This document shows positions 7,246 through 16,575 of a stretch of 59,953 bases of DNA, one piece after another (the first letter of the stretch is position 1; the number at the start of each line of letters is the position of its first letter). The stretch lies in the NCBI GenBank assembly GCA_000431835.1, contig HF987959.1, positions 1,138-61,090 on the forward strand, read 5' to 3'. The translations under genes and the position numbers were made by a program. A model generated the notes under the pieces. It did not search any database. It had not been told where the DNA came from and saw only the letters and a list, made by a program, of their open reading frames with translations. This DNA comes from Succinatimonas sp. CAG:777 (GTDB taxonomy: Bacteria; Pseudomonadota; Gammaproteobacteria; Enterobacterales; Succinivibrionaceae).

Positions 7246-8439
7246 TTATGTTTTTTCTCCATCTTTTTGTTCAAGTTTCTTCATTTCAAAGTAATTAATG
7301 CGAGTTTTGAAATAAATAATTGCTAGTATTGAGGTAATTACAGTTACATACAGAGCATATTGACCATAACTTTTTACCATATCAACTAAGGGTAAACCTC
7401 TCATTGAAAAATCACGCCAGAATTCATATTCCCAGGTTAAAGGGAAGGCAAACTTAACTGTATTTACCCAAGCAGGCATATAACCAGATGCTAAAAGAGA
7501 TCCTCCTAAGATAAAGCCTGGAGGCACAATTAAGATCATCTTACTGCCGCCTTCACTTGGTTGAGTAGTTTTCCATGTAACAATAAGAGCCAGTACACTG
7601 ATTGAAAAGCCTGTCATCAACATACTAGGTAAGTGAAAGAAATAGTTGCCTTCAAATCTCATTTGTCCAAAGATGATAAGTGGAGCTGTAACAAGTGAGA
7701 TAGCTGTAGTGTAGATTAAAGCATAAGGCAGAAGTCTTGCGATAAGACAGGCAAAGCCATCCTCTAAAATTGCCTGCCAGCGCATCGAGACTTTAAATCG
7801 TCCTACTAACATCACCGAGGTAAGACCTAGGATAATGGATGAGAAAAAGTAGATAAAGGCGCTACAAAAGGTAATGGAAGCTGAGGTTGTAGGATTATAG
7901 AGCTCTCTTTTTACCATATTCATAGGTTGCAACAGAGCCTGTACCTTTTCACTTGATGATTTAGCCAAAGCTGCAACCTCAGGGGCTGAGTTTTCAGCAC
8001 CTAATGTAGCTATCATCTCACTTAAATTAGCAATAGCCTGACCGTTTTGCCCCAGATTTGAGTAATCAGCAAAATAGCCTATATTAAAAGTTCTGTCGAG
8101 TCTTTTGAGCTCTTTTTCTAAGCCTTTTGGAAAATAGAGTACACCGATATTTTTATCATGAGCTGTAAGATCACGCACTGATACTGGTGAATGGTAAACC
8201 TCAGTGATCTCCACATAGGCTGAGGTATTTAATTTCTCAATTAAAGTTGTAGATAACTGTGAACTATCAAGATCGACAACCGCAATCTTACCTTCAAACA
8301 CTTCACCATGACGGGCACATACTGATACTATCAGGGTGATCATAATCGCCATCATGAATGCTGCAATATGGTAAGGTATGAACCTGCCTGAGAGCATAGC
8401 TTGAAACTCTTCATCGATGGAGGCTATGATCTTATTCAT
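7246..8439 (-). CDS. ABC-2 type exporter permease
   Basis: A 397-aa membrane protein with one N-terminal span (residues about 23-42), a large extracytoplasmic domain (to about 185) and five or six C-terminal spans, the layout of YhhJ/YbhR-type permeases. A GTG at 8442 is in frame, but the ATG at 8439 is better spaced from GGAGG. It overlaps the end of the HlyD gene by 8 bases, so the two are coupled. No ATPase gene accompanies this pair; the double ATPase of the divergent operon may serve both. Confidence 0.88.
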   Translation of the reverse strand: MNKIIASIDEEFQAMLSGRFIPYHIAAFMMAIMITLIVSVCARHGEVFEGKIAVVDLDSSQLSTTLIEKLNTSAYVEITEVYHSPVSVRDLTAHDKNIGVLYFPKGLEKELKRLDRTFNIGYFADYSNLGQNGQAIANLSEMIATLGAENSAPEVAALAKSSSEKVQALLQPMNMVKRELYNPTTSASITFCSAFIYFFSSIILGLTSVMLVGRFKVSMRWQAILEDGFACLIARLLPYALIYTTAISLVTAPLIIFGQMRFEGNYFFHLPSMLMTGFSISVLALIVTWKTTQPSEGGSKMILIVPPGFILGGSLLASGYMPAWVNTVKFAFPLTWEYEFWRDFSMRGLPLVDMVKSYGQYALYVTVITSILAIIYFKTRINYFEMKKLEQKDGEKT

Positions 8440-9598
8440 CACGTACCTCCATCGTCATACCGGTTAATACCTCTGGTGAGTCTACATATATTCTTACCTG
8501 AAATGAGGTCAGATCACCTAAACCGCGCTCGCGGGTCATTCTAAGATCTGCAAAGGTAGGAGCTACTGTTGCATACCTTACCGTACCTGTAAGATCTTCA
8601 TCTGTAGCTACACAATGAACTTTTACTTTATTGCCTTTTTTATACTTTAGAACCTGCTCTTCACTTACATAGATATCAAAGTACTTTCTGTCAGTCTCGA
8701 GTGTAAGACCTGAAGAGTTAGGAGATACCAGCTCCCCTTGCTGATGCAGGATCTTTAAGATCTTGCCATCACATGGAGCAATTAAAGTAAGACGACTGTA
8801 GTTAACCTCTTCTTGTTTTAATTGAACCTCGGTCTGCTTTAATTGAGATTTAAGGTTGTCTAAAGCGTTTTGCATGTTATCAATCTCAAGTCTTTCATTC
8901 TTAATTGATAACAAGGTCATACCCTTTGCTGAACCTGTTCTCTTTAACTTTTCTATCTGCTCGTCTGTGGCACCGTAAATTGCTGCCTGTAACTTACGCA
9001 AAGCCTGAGTTTTTGCTGCACCTGCCTGGATATTCTGTGAATTGGCGCTGTCATAGTCAGACTTTGAGATACTTCTGGTATTAACTAAAGAGTTAGCTCG
9101 TTTATATTGCTTTTGTGCTAAGAGCTTTGCTGACTCTGATACGGTAAGAGATTGCTTTAACTGTTCAATCTCTTTCCATTTGGTTAACTCCTCTAAATCT
9201 ACATTAGCTTTTCTAATCTCAATTTCATTTTCTTTTGAAAGAATTAAAGCCTTTTGAGCTTCAATGGTAGCTTTGGTTCTTTCAATACTGATAGCTGTAT
9301 CGGTGTCATCTAAGACCATTAGAACATCACCTTTTTTAACTATTTGAGATTCTTCAATGTCACGCTTTAACAGCACCCCTCCTACATTTTCAAAAGAGAC
9401 ATCCACTGTATCCGCAGTTAAGACTCCTGACTTAATGCTTTTAGCAATAGTGGTGGCATCACCTCTTGAACCAAAATAAATAAGAGTAGAACTAATGATG
9501 AGTAATGAAAACATGGTAAGCAGAGTCCTTAGAGCGCCTCTACTCATATTTGAATTTAACTTCACTTTTACATACCAAAATTCTGTGGCGGTACGCAT
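8432..9598 (-). CDS. HlyD-family membrane fusion protein
   Basis: A periplasmic adaptor with one N-terminal membrane span (RTLLTMFSLLIISSTLIYFG), split lipoyl halves (DVSFENVGGVLLKRDI near the start, LTLIAPCDGKILKI later) and a long coiled-coil hairpin between them. The frame is open to an ATG at 9709, but that start has no close ribosome site and adds about 37 atypical residues. The ATG at 9598 or the one at 9547 fits the family better. The gene is divergent from tetR across two palindromic operators and feeds directly into the permease gene. Confidence 0.87.
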   Translation of the reverse strand: MRTATEFWYVKVKLNSNMSRGALRTLLTMFSLLIISSTLIYFGSRGDATTIAKSIKSGVLTADTVDVSFENVGGVLLKRDIEESQIVKKGDVLMVLDDTDTAISIERTKATIEAQKALILSKENEIEIRKANVDLEELTKWKEIEQLKQSLTVSESAKLLAQKQYKRANSLVNTRSISKSDYDSANSQNIQAGAAKTQALRKLQAAIYGATDEQIEKLKRTGSAKGMTLLSIKNERLEIDNMQNALDNLKSQLKQTEVQLKQEEVNYSRLTLIAPCDGKILKILHQQGELVSPNSSGLTLETDRKYFDIYVSEEQVLKYKKGNKVKVHCVATDEDLTGTVRYATVAPTFADLRMTRERGLGDLTSFQVRIYVDSPEVLTGMTMEVRDE

Positions 9599-9736
9599 TC
9601 TTACTGGTACCTGTAACTTACAGTATGGAAAAATTGAAAAATTTTTGTACGTTACAAAATTAAAAAAGTTGTGCAATACAAAAGCTACATCTTTCAAAAA
9701 GTTATTCATATATCACACAAAATTTACTCCCTTCTG

Positions 9737-9776
9737 CTCAATAAGATAATGACAATTTTGTCATTATCTTATTGAG
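9737..9776. promoter_or_regulatory. palindromic operator 1, probable TetR site
   Basis: A perfect inverted repeat with 19-base arms (CTCAATAAGATAATGACAA) and a 2-base spacer. Its core TAATGACA-N-TGTCATTA is shared with the second palindrome. It lies ahead of the minus-strand HlyD gene. Confidence 0.75.
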
Positions 9777-9797
9777 AATTTCTAAAATCGATCTATA

Positions 9798-9821
9798 CTT
9801 AATGACACAAGTGTCATTAAG
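9798..9821. promoter_or_regulatory. palindromic operator 2, probable TetR autoregulatory site
   Basis: A perfect inverted repeat with 11-base arms (CTTAATGACAC) and an AA spacer, ending 11 bases before the tetR ATG. It shares the AATGACA/TGTCATT half-site with operator 1, so one regulator probably controls both directions. Confidence 0.75.
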
Positions 9822-9832
9822 AGCTAATAAAA

Positions 9833-10453
9833 ATGGATACTAAAAACAGAATAAGACGCAAAGATACACGTCCTGCTGAAATCGTCATGTGCGCGATGAA
9901 ACTGTTTGTTGAAAATGGCTATTTTGAGACTAACTTTCAGGATATTGCCAATGAAGGACATCTGGCGCGCTCAACAATCTATCTGTACTTTAAAGATAAG
10001 AAATCAATTTTAAAGGCTGCTCTAAAAAAGAAATTTGAAGAGAATAAAAACAACTTAATCGATTTGAATCAGGATGAGAAAGATACTTTCCATGAAAGAA
10101 TGGCAAAGCTCTTAACTAGGATGCAAAAAATTACCCAAGACGAGTTCTTTAAGCGTTTTTGCATCATGATGGCTGAACTATCAGCTAAAGATCCTGAAAT
10201 TGCCATGATTTGGAAAGAAGAGATTTTTGACAAATTAAAAGAGATCTGGGCTTCCATGTGTGAAGAGTTCAACCTTGATCCAAAATACAGAGAATATATC
10301 TTTAATGTTCTCTATTCTGTCTTTTTTATGTCCTGTATTTCGTCTGTCTGCTTTTGTGAAGATAACCCTTTTATGGATTTTGCGTCATTTGCAGAAATTA
10401 CTAAGACTGATGTTCAAAAGGCTAAATATGATTGGATGCTAAATCATGAATAA
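9833..10453 (+). CDS. TetR-family regulator of the export locus (CecR-like)
   Basis: A 206-aa TetR protein. The helix-turn-helix is FQDIANEGHLARSTIYLYFKDK at about residues 38-60. The C-terminal ligand domain is not informative by eye. It is the first gene of a tetR-ybhG-ybhF-ybhS-ybhR order, the order of the E. coli cecR-ybhGFSR operon. It overlaps the next gene by 8 bases. Two palindromes sharing half-sites lie between it and the divergent HlyD gene, which suggests autorepression and joint control. Confidence 0.9.
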   Translation: MDTKNRIRRKDTRPAEIVMCAMKLFVENGYFETNFQDIANEGHLARSTIYLYFKDKKSILKAALKKKFEENKNNLIDLNQDEKDTFHERMAKLLTRMQKITQDEFFKRFCIMMAELSAKDPEIAMIWKEEIFDKLKEIWASMCEEFNLDPKYREYIFNVLYSVFFMSCISSVCFCEDNPFMDFASFAEITKTDVQKAKYDWMLNHE

Positions 10454-11423
10454 GAAGTTAATTGTTGTTCCATTCGTAATCACTGCTGCTATCTGCGCAG
10501 GCATTATGTACTCAAAATATGACGGTTCAGAAGCACTTTCTAAAGCTTATGGTAATGTTGATATCAGACAGAGCTCTCTTGCTTTTGAAAGATCAGGTCG
10601 TATTGTCAAATTAAACTTTGATGAAGGACAAAAGGTTAAAAAAGATGAGATCTTAGCTGTCCTTGATACAGAGGCTCTTAACTATCAGATACAGATCGAT
10701 GAAGCTAATATGCGCCAGGCTAAAGCATCATTAGATGAAATGGTTCGAGGCTATAGAACTGAGGATATCAAACAGGCTGGAGCCAATGTCAAAAGGCTTG
10801 AGGATAACTTAAAGCTTGCAACTGTTACCAACGAGCGTTACCAGAAACTGTATAGAGCAAGAAGTGTTTCAGCTCAGGAAAAAGATAATGCTTTTTACTC
10901 TATGACACAGATTAAAGCTCAACTAGATGAAGCGTCAGCTAAATACAAGCAGATGCTAAAAGGCTATCGAGTTGAGGATATTGAAAAGGCTCAGGCCCAA
11001 TATGATGGCGCTGTAGCAGAGGTTAATTACTTAAATTACCAAAAGAATGAGCAGAGTGTTATTAAAGCCCCATTTGATGGTGTCATTCGCACAAGAAAGA
11101 GTGAGCTAGGTGATATGGCTTCTCCTCAAAGCACCGTTTATGAGTTATCAGTAATAGATAAAAAGAGAGTGCGTGTCTATTTGACAGAAAAGCAGTTACC
11201 TTTAGTAAAGGTAGGCGCTAAAGCTTATATCAGTGGTGTTGACGACAATAAGGTTGAAGGAAATGTAGCTTACATCAGTGATACTGCAATGTTCACACCT
11301 AAGACTGTACAAACAGAAGACTTAAGACCTGATCTTGTGTATGAGGTAAGAGTTGATACTAATGATCCTGAGAACAGACTGCGTTTAGGTCAGAGTGTAA
11401 CTGTAGAATTTTCAGAAAAATAA
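10446..11423 (+). CDS. ybhG: membrane fusion protein YbhG
   Basis: A 325-aa HlyD-type adaptor with an N-terminal signal/anchor (LIVVPFVITAAICAGIMY). The lipoyl first half is near 45-75 (RSGRIVKLNFDEGQKVKKDEIL). A coiled coil with the YbhG-typical duplicated GYR-EDI motif follows (MVRGYRTEDIKQA and MLKGYRVEDIEKA), then a second lipoyl half (VIKAPFDGVIRTRKSELGDM). It bridges the ABC pump to an outer membrane channel. The gene overlaps tetR. Confidence 0.9.
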   Translation: MNKKLIVVPFVITAAICAGIMYSKYDGSEALSKAYGNVDIRQSSLAFERSGRIVKLNFDEGQKVKKDEILAVLDTEALNYQIQIDEANMRQAKASLDEMVRGYRTEDIKQAGANVKRLEDNLKLATVTNERYQKLYRARSVSAQEKDNAFYSMTQIKAQLDEASAKYKQMLKGYRVEDIEKAQAQYDGAVAEVNYLNYQKNEQSVIKAPFDGVIRTRKSELGDMASPQSTVYELSVIDKKRVRVYLTEKQLPLVKVGAKAYISGVDDNKVEGNVAYISDTAMFTPKTVQTEDLRPDLVYEVRVDTNDPENRLRLGQSVTVEFSEK

Positions 11424-11460
11424 GTAACTGTAATAAAAGCACAGATTAAAGAGCAAAAAG

Positions 11461-13299
11461 ATGAACGGCATTATTGAGATTAGCTCTCTTTATAAATCCT
11501 ATAAGGTACAAGGCAAGAAAGATGTAAATGTCTATAGTGATTTTTCACTAAACATTGCTACATCTAATCATTTTATTTGCCTTACAGGGCCTGACGGTGC
11601 TGGTAAATCTACGCTTTTAAAATTACTCTCAGGCGTTATAAGACCTGATGGCGGTGAAGTGTTATTAGATGGATTAAAGCCTGACAATAACAGTGAGAAT
11701 TTCACAAAAGTTGTAGGCTACATGTCACAAACACTAGGCTTATATGGAGAGTTAAGTGTTTTTGATAATTTGAGGATCTTCTCAGGATTAAAAGGACTTA
11801 ATTTAAAAGAAAGCTCAGCTTATCTTTTAGATTTATTAGAAAAAGTAAATCTCTTGCAGTTTAAAGATCGTGAAGCTGACGCCCTCTCTGGTGGTATGAA
11901 GCAAAAGCTGGGACTTACCTGTGCTATCGCATCAAAGCCTAGAATTTTAATTCTAGATGAGCCTACAGTGGGTGTTGATCCAGTCTCTCGTCAGGAACTG
12001 TGGGACATTATCTATGACTATATCAATAAGGCACAAGCTTACTGTATCTTTTCTACAGCTTATCTTGAAGAGGCAGCAAAAGCTGATATCACCTTGATGA
12101 TGAATGATGCTAGAGTGGTGCTACAAGGCAAACCTTCCGATATCTCAAAAAAGATGGATGGCAGGACCTATAGTGTTGAGTTAGGAGAGCTCAACTACCA
12201 AAAAACCGTACGCGAGGTTATGTCTATCTCAGAGCGTTGTTGCAAAGGATCCCCTCTTATCGATGTCTGCCCTCGCTTGAGCAAAATCGATATAGTTACC
12301 AAAGATAAAGACAGTAAAAAAACTGTTTATGACTTTTTAAAAGACAATCTAGGCATTGAGGTTACTGTAGAGAAAAGAAAACCAATTCTTGAGGATGCCT
12401 ATATCTATCAGAGCTATTTAAACAGATTACAAAAAGAAAGCGATGTTACAAGCTGTAGCAGTACAACTGCTGATACTTACAAGTCATCAGGGAATAGTAC
12501 TACTCAAAAAAATAAATCTTTCTGTACACCGCTTAAAGTAACACCTTATGACACAGGAGAGCCTGTAGTCATGGTCGATAAAATCAAAAAGAAGTTTGGT
12601 AACTTTACTGCTGTTCATCAATCTAGCTTTAAAGTGCATAAAGGCGAGATCTTTGGCTTATTAGGTCCTAATGGCGCAGGTAAAACCACAACCTTTAGAA
12701 TGATCTGTGCTTTGTTAAAGCCTACCTCTGGTAATGTTACTGTAAACGGTTTTGATCTTAAACATGCTAAAGATGATGCCAGAGCTACCATTGGCTATGT
12801 ATCTCAAAAATTCTCCTTGTATAGAAAGTTAAATGTCTATCAGAATTTAGAGTACTTTGGTCTTAGTTACGGACTTGAAATAAAACCTCTAAAAGCTCGT
12901 ATTGAAGAGCTTTTAGATGAATTTTCATTACGTAAATACAAAGATATTCAAAGCGAGGATCTGCCCTTTGGTTTACAGCGTCAGCTCTCCATGGCCTGTG
13001 CTTTAATTCATAAACCTAAGATCCTCTTTTTAGATGAGGCAACATCTGGAGCCGATCCTGTAGCAAGACGTGTCTTTTGGGACAGGGTGAGTGCTTTAGC
13101 TTCAAGTGGAACCTGTGTGATTGTAACTACCCACTTTATGGAAGAGTCTGAGTATTGCGATAACTTTTTAATTCAGGATCAGGGAAAGATCTTAGTTTTA
13201 GGTGCCCCTGACAAGATCTGCATTAAAGACGGTCACAGAATCAGTATTGAGCAGGCCTTTGTGGAGCTTGTTCATAAGTTTAGAGCTCAAAAGACATAA
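11461..13299 (+). CDS. ybhF: ABC exporter double ATPase YbhF
   Basis: A 612-aa protein with two ABC ATPase domains. Domain 1 has Walker A GPDGAGKS, signature LSGGMKQ and Walker B ILILDEP. Domain 2 has Walker A GPNGAGKT, a degenerate signature PFGLQRQ and Walker B ILFLDEA. A Ser/Thr-rich linker (about 330-365) joins them, making it slightly longer than E. coli YbhF. It powers the YbhS/YbhR permease pair. It is the only ATPase gene in this locus. Confidence 0.92.
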   Translation: MNGIIEISSLYKSYKVQGKKDVNVYSDFSLNIATSNHFICLTGPDGAGKSTLLKLLSGVIRPDGGEVLLDGLKPDNNSENFTKVVGYMSQTLGLYGELSVFDNLRIFSGLKGLNLKESSAYLLDLLEKVNLLQFKDREADALSGGMKQKLGLTCAIASKPRILILDEPTVGVDPVSRQELWDIIYDYINKAQAYCIFSTAYLEEAAKADITLMMNDARVVLQGKPSDISKKMDGRTYSVELGELNYQKTVREVMSISERCCKGSPLIDVCPRLSKIDIVTKDKDSKKTVYDFLKDNLGIEVTVEKRKPILEDAYIYQSYLNRLQKESDVTSCSSTTADTYKSSGNSTTQKNKSFCTPLKVTPYDTGEPVVMVDKIKKKFGNFTAVHQSSFKVHKGEIFGLLGPNGAGKTTTFRMICALLKPTSGNVTVNGFDLKHAKDDARATIGYVSQKFSLYRKLNVYQNLEYFGLSYGLEIKPLKARIEELLDEFSLRKYKDIQSEDLPFGLQRQLSMACALIHKPKILFLDEATSGADPVARRVFWDRVSALASSGTCVIVTTHFMEESEYCDNFLIQDQGKILVLGAPDKICIKDGHRISIEQAFVELVHKFRAQKT

Positions 13300-13311
13300 A
13301 GGAGAATGAGT

Positions 13312-14409
13312 ATGTTCAGATATCTACCAATTCTTCTAGAAAAAGAGTTCAAACAGATTTTAAAAGACAAATCTGTCTTTGTCTTAGCCTTTTTACTGCC
13401 AATGCTCTTAGTAGTCATCTACGGTAGTGCTGTAAGAATGGAAGTAAAGCCTGTAAAGCTGTGCATCAGCACTTATTATGAAAGTGCTTTAGAAAGAGCG
13501 ATTACAGATGAGTTTATTGGCTCCCCTTACTATGAGGTAACTGTTGAGAAAAGCTTTGCTAAGGCTCAGGAGTTATTTGATGACAACAAAGTAAAAGCCC
13601 TTTTGTACTTACCAAATGATCTTCCAAACAGAGTGCAAAAAGGCAATGGTGAGCTTATGCTATATTTAAATGGTGTGGAAGCTCAGCTCTCATCCATCTC
13701 TGAACTTTACATAAAATCTACCATCCAAAGTGCTGTTTCAAAATTAAGTAATACCAAAAGCTCAAGAATTACGGTTAACACCCGCAACTGGTTTAATGAG
13801 TCAAATGAATCTGTATGGTTCTTAATGTCAGGACAATACGTAAGTATCATTACTTTAATCAGTATCTTTTTAGGTGGCTTTGTCATTGCCCGTGAATGGG
13901 ACAGGAAAACGATTGAGTCATTAGCTGCTACTAATGCTTCAGCTTTTGAGATTGTACTCTCTAAAGTCATTGTCTATTACATTATGGCTATCTGGTCGAT
14001 GTTTATCATCCTAGGGTTGGGTGAGCTTTTATATGACATTCCTATTCGAGGCAGTATCATAGGTTTAGTTTTCAGTTTATCTGTATATGTATTAGAGATG
14101 ATCTGCTTAGGTGTACTTATCTCCTCTTTCATGAAGAATCAGTTCACCGCAGCTCAAATTGCTGTGATCATAGGTTTCCTACCTACCGTGATGTTGTCAG
14201 GTCTAATTTTTGATTTACGCGCCGTACAGCCTTTTATTCGTGTTATAGGTATGATTATTCCTCCTACCTATGAAGTTAAAGCTATGAGAATTAACATGCT
14301 ATCAGGTGGCAGTGAGTTATTCTTAGTAGCAAACTTCTTTATTCAACTTTTTTGGTGTGCGCTGTTTTTCATCCTTACAGTAAGACAGGTTAAAAAGGAC
14401 AGCAAATGA
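13312..14409 (+). CDS. ybhS: ABC exporter permease YbhS
   Basis: A 365-aa ABC-2 permease: one N-terminal span (SVFVLAFLLPMLLVVIYGSA), a periplasmic domain, then about five spans with the conserved AREWDRKTIESL loop. An in-frame ATG at 13306 touches AAAGGAG, so the ATG at 13312 with 7-base spacing is preferred. It follows ybhF closely and overlaps ybhR by ATGA. Confidence 0.9.
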   Translation: MFRYLPILLEKEFKQILKDKSVFVLAFLLPMLLVVIYGSAVRMEVKPVKLCISTYYESALERAITDEFIGSPYYEVTVEKSFAKAQELFDDNKVKALLYLPNDLPNRVQKGNGELMLYLNGVEAQLSSISELYIKSTIQSAVSKLSNTKSSRITVNTRNWFNESNESVWFLMSGQYVSIITLISIFLGGFVIAREWDRKTIESLAATNASAFEIVLSKVIVYYIMAIWSMFIILGLGELLYDIPIRGSIIGLVFSLSVYVLEMICLGVLISSFMKNQFTAAQIAVIIGFLPTVMLSGLIFDLRAVQPFIRVIGMIIPPTYEVKAMRINMLSGGSELFLVANFFIQLFWCALFFILTVRQVKKDSK

Positions 14410-15506
14410 TGAGAACTCTAATCAGAAGATCTTTGCTAAGAATTTTAGCTTTAATCAAAAAAGAAATCTTAACCATTTTAATGGACAAAAAGTCACGAGC
14501 CGTACTTTTTGCCCCAATCATCGTGCAGTGTATTATCTTTGGTTATGGTGCTTCCTACCATTTAGAGAGTGTGCCTTATGCAATCTATAATCAGAGTAAT
14601 GACAGTGTAAGCTATGAGATTGAGCAGGAGCTTTTAAAAACACCAAAGTTCAAGCTCATTGAAAAGTGCCACACCATGGGCTGTTTAAGAGAGAGTGTGG
14701 ACTCACAAAAAAGTCTTATTGGTATCTTTATAGACTCAAATTTTAAGAATACCCTTCAGGCTAATATTATTCTTGATGCACGAAATACAGCCTCTGCAAA
14801 TACCGCTTCTGGCTATGTCACCTCTATTATAGAGAATATTAACAATCGCCTCTATGGTAAAAGTGCACTTAACATCAACTCACGCTTTTTATTTAATGAG
14901 AATAACTACACTCGCTATACCATCTTAATTGGTATGACTTTAGCTTTATCTGTAATTCAGGTGTTATTACTCTCCTCATTGAGTGTTTCAAGAGAGAAAG
15001 AAGAAGGCTCTTATGACATGATGATCATGACTCCAGCAAGACCTTTTGAAATGCTAATTGGTAAAGCCATACCTCCTATTGTGATTGCTTTTATCCAATC
15101 ATTTATCCTGATTGCAATCTGTCGCTTTTACTTTGAAATACCAATGCGAGGAAATATCTTTGCAATCTTTACTTTAATTACCATATTTGCTTTTGCTATT
15201 GTAGGAATTGGACTTGCTATCTCTACCTTGAGTAAAACCACTATGCAGTCACTCGTCGCAGGATTCTCACTATGTCTTGTATTAATTATGGCCTCAGGTC
15301 TTATTACCGCAGTTGACGGAATGCCTTATTGGTTTAAAGCTGTAGCTTACTGTAACCCTGTGTACTATGGAATTAACTCAATGTGGCAACTCTACTTACA
15401 AGGCTGCTCTATCTTTGATTTGACCGATAAAATCATACCTTTAATCATGGTGGGTATTGTTACTCTATCAATGGCTTCATATCTATTTAGACATAAGCTT
15501 GAGTAA
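14406..15506 (+). CDS. ybhR: ABC exporter permease YbhR
   Basis: A 366-aa second ABC-2 permease with the same topology (N-terminal span near 33-52, five or six C-terminal spans, SREKEEGSYDMMIMTPARP loop). The start overlaps the ybhS stop. It is the last gene of the tetR-ybhGFSR-like operon; the stop lies 45 bases before the pyrBI -10 element. Confidence 0.9.
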   Translation: MMRTLIRRSLLRILALIKKEILTILMDKKSRAVLFAPIIVQCIIFGYGASYHLESVPYAIYNQSNDSVSYEIEQELLKTPKFKLIEKCHTMGCLRESVDSQKSLIGIFIDSNFKNTLQANIILDARNTASANTASGYVTSIIENINNRLYGKSALNINSRFLFNENNYTRYTILIGMTLALSVIQVLLLSSLSVSREKEEGSYDMMIMTPARPFEMLIGKAIPPIVIAFIQSFILIAICRFYFEIPMRGNIFAIFTLITIFAFAIVGIGLAISTLSKTTMQSLVAGFSLCLVLIMASGLITAVDGMPYWFKAVAYCNPVYYGINSMWQLYLQGCSIFDLTDKIIPLIMVGIVTLSMASYLFRHKLE

Positions 15507-15551
15507 AAAAATTTAATTTTATCCATACCTAAAAATCCCTGTTAATTAGTG

Positions 15552-15645
15552 TATAATGTAGCTTTCAGGAACAGCGAAAAAACGCAACCGCTCCTGAAAG
15601 CGAATGCGTCCCCGTTCTTACTGGATTTCACTCAGTGTAAGGGAC
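15552..15645 (+). promoter_or_regulatory. pyrBI promoter and structured leader
   Basis: A TATAAT at 15552-15557 is followed by two hairpins. Hairpin 1 has perfect 10-base arms GCTTTCAGGA 15561-15570 and TCCTGAAAGC 15592-15601. Hairpin 2 spans 15608-15645, pairing GTCCC with GGGAC and CTTACTG with CAGTGTAAG. The pyrB ribosome site AAGGGA (15639-15644) lies inside its 3' arm. No T-run follows either hairpin, so classic attenuation as in E. coli pyrBI is not evident; control of translation start is more likely. Confidence 0.6.
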
Positions 15646-15650
15646 AAAAA

Positions 15651-16574
15651 ATGACCAATCCACTTTTCCAAAAAGATATCATCTCAATCTCAGAGTTTTC
15701 AAAAGATCACATTGAACTAATTCTGAAAACTGCATTTGAATTAAAAGCACATCCTCGCAATGATTTATTAAAAGACAAGTTAATCGGTGTAACTTTCTTT
15801 GAAGGTTCAACCCGTACCAGACTATCTTTTGAAACTGCTATTCAGCGCTTAGGTGGTAGAGTTATCGGTTTCTCTGATGCTACTAACACCTCTTTAGGCA
15901 AGAAAGGCGAGACCTTTATGGACTCAATGAGGATCATCACCTCATATACTGATGCCCTGGTAATCCGCCACAACAAAGAAGGTGCTGCAAGATTAGCAGC
16001 TGATATTTCACCTGTACCTGTAATTAACGCAGGTGACGGTTCAAATCAGCACCCTTCACAGACCATGTTAGATTTATTCACCATTAAAGAAACTCAAGGC
16101 CGTTTAGAGGATATCTCAATTGCCTTTGTAGGTGACTTAAAGTACGGTCGTACCGTTCACTCATTAGCTGAAGCTTTATCACTGTATAACGCAAGAATTT
16201 ACTTAGTTTCTCCTGAGTCATTAGCAATGCCTCAGTACATTCTTGATGATTTAACCAAGCGTGGTATTACCTTCTCAATTCACAATTCATTAGAAGAGGT
16301 TATGCCTAAGATCGATATCCTGTACATGACTCGTGTACAGAAAGAGCGTTTTGATGAAACTGAGTATCAGCACTTAAAGTCAAAGTTCATCTTAACCCCT
16401 GAAGTTTTAGCTGATGCTAAAGAAAATATGAAGATCTTACACCCTCTCCCAAGAATCGATGAGATCACACCTGAGGTTGACAATACCCCATATGCTTACT
16501 ACTTCAAGCAGGCTGCAAACGGTGTATATGCACGTGAAGCTATTCTTTCATTAGTATTAAACAAGGAGATTTAA
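15651..16574 (+). CDS. pyrB: aspartate carbamoyltransferase catalytic chain PyrB
   Basis: A 307-aa enzyme joining carbamoyl phosphate and aspartate in the first committed step of pyrimidine synthesis. The carbamoyl-phosphate site S53-T-R-T-R57, GDLKYGRTVHSL, the HPLPR loop near the end and MTNPLFQKDIISIS at the start match E. coli PyrB. An in-frame GTG at 15549 lies within the promoter and is rejected as the start. pyrI begins one base after the stop. Confidence 0.97.
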   Translation: MTNPLFQKDIISISEFSKDHIELILKTAFELKAHPRNDLLKDKLIGVTFFEGSTRTRLSFETAIQRLGGRVIGFSDATNTSLGKKGETFMDSMRIITSYTDALVIRHNKEGAARLAADISPVPVINAGDGSNQHPSQTMLDLFTIKETQGRLEDISIAFVGDLKYGRTVHSLAEALSLYNARIYLVSPESLAMPQYILDDLTKRGITFSIHNSLEEVMPKIDILYMTRVQKERFDETEYQHLKSKFILTPEVLADAKENMKILHPLPRIDEITPEVDNTPYAYYFKQAANGVYAREAILSLVLNKEI

Positions 16575-16575
16575 G

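Noticed and set aside
9495..9749. Plus-strand ORF over the start of the HlyD gene
   Set aside because: It is antisense to a supported gene, overlaps an operator and has no family features.
15549..15650. Upstream extension of pyrB from a GTG
   Set aside because: It would start inside the -10 region and through the leader hairpins; the ATG at 15651 matches the family start.
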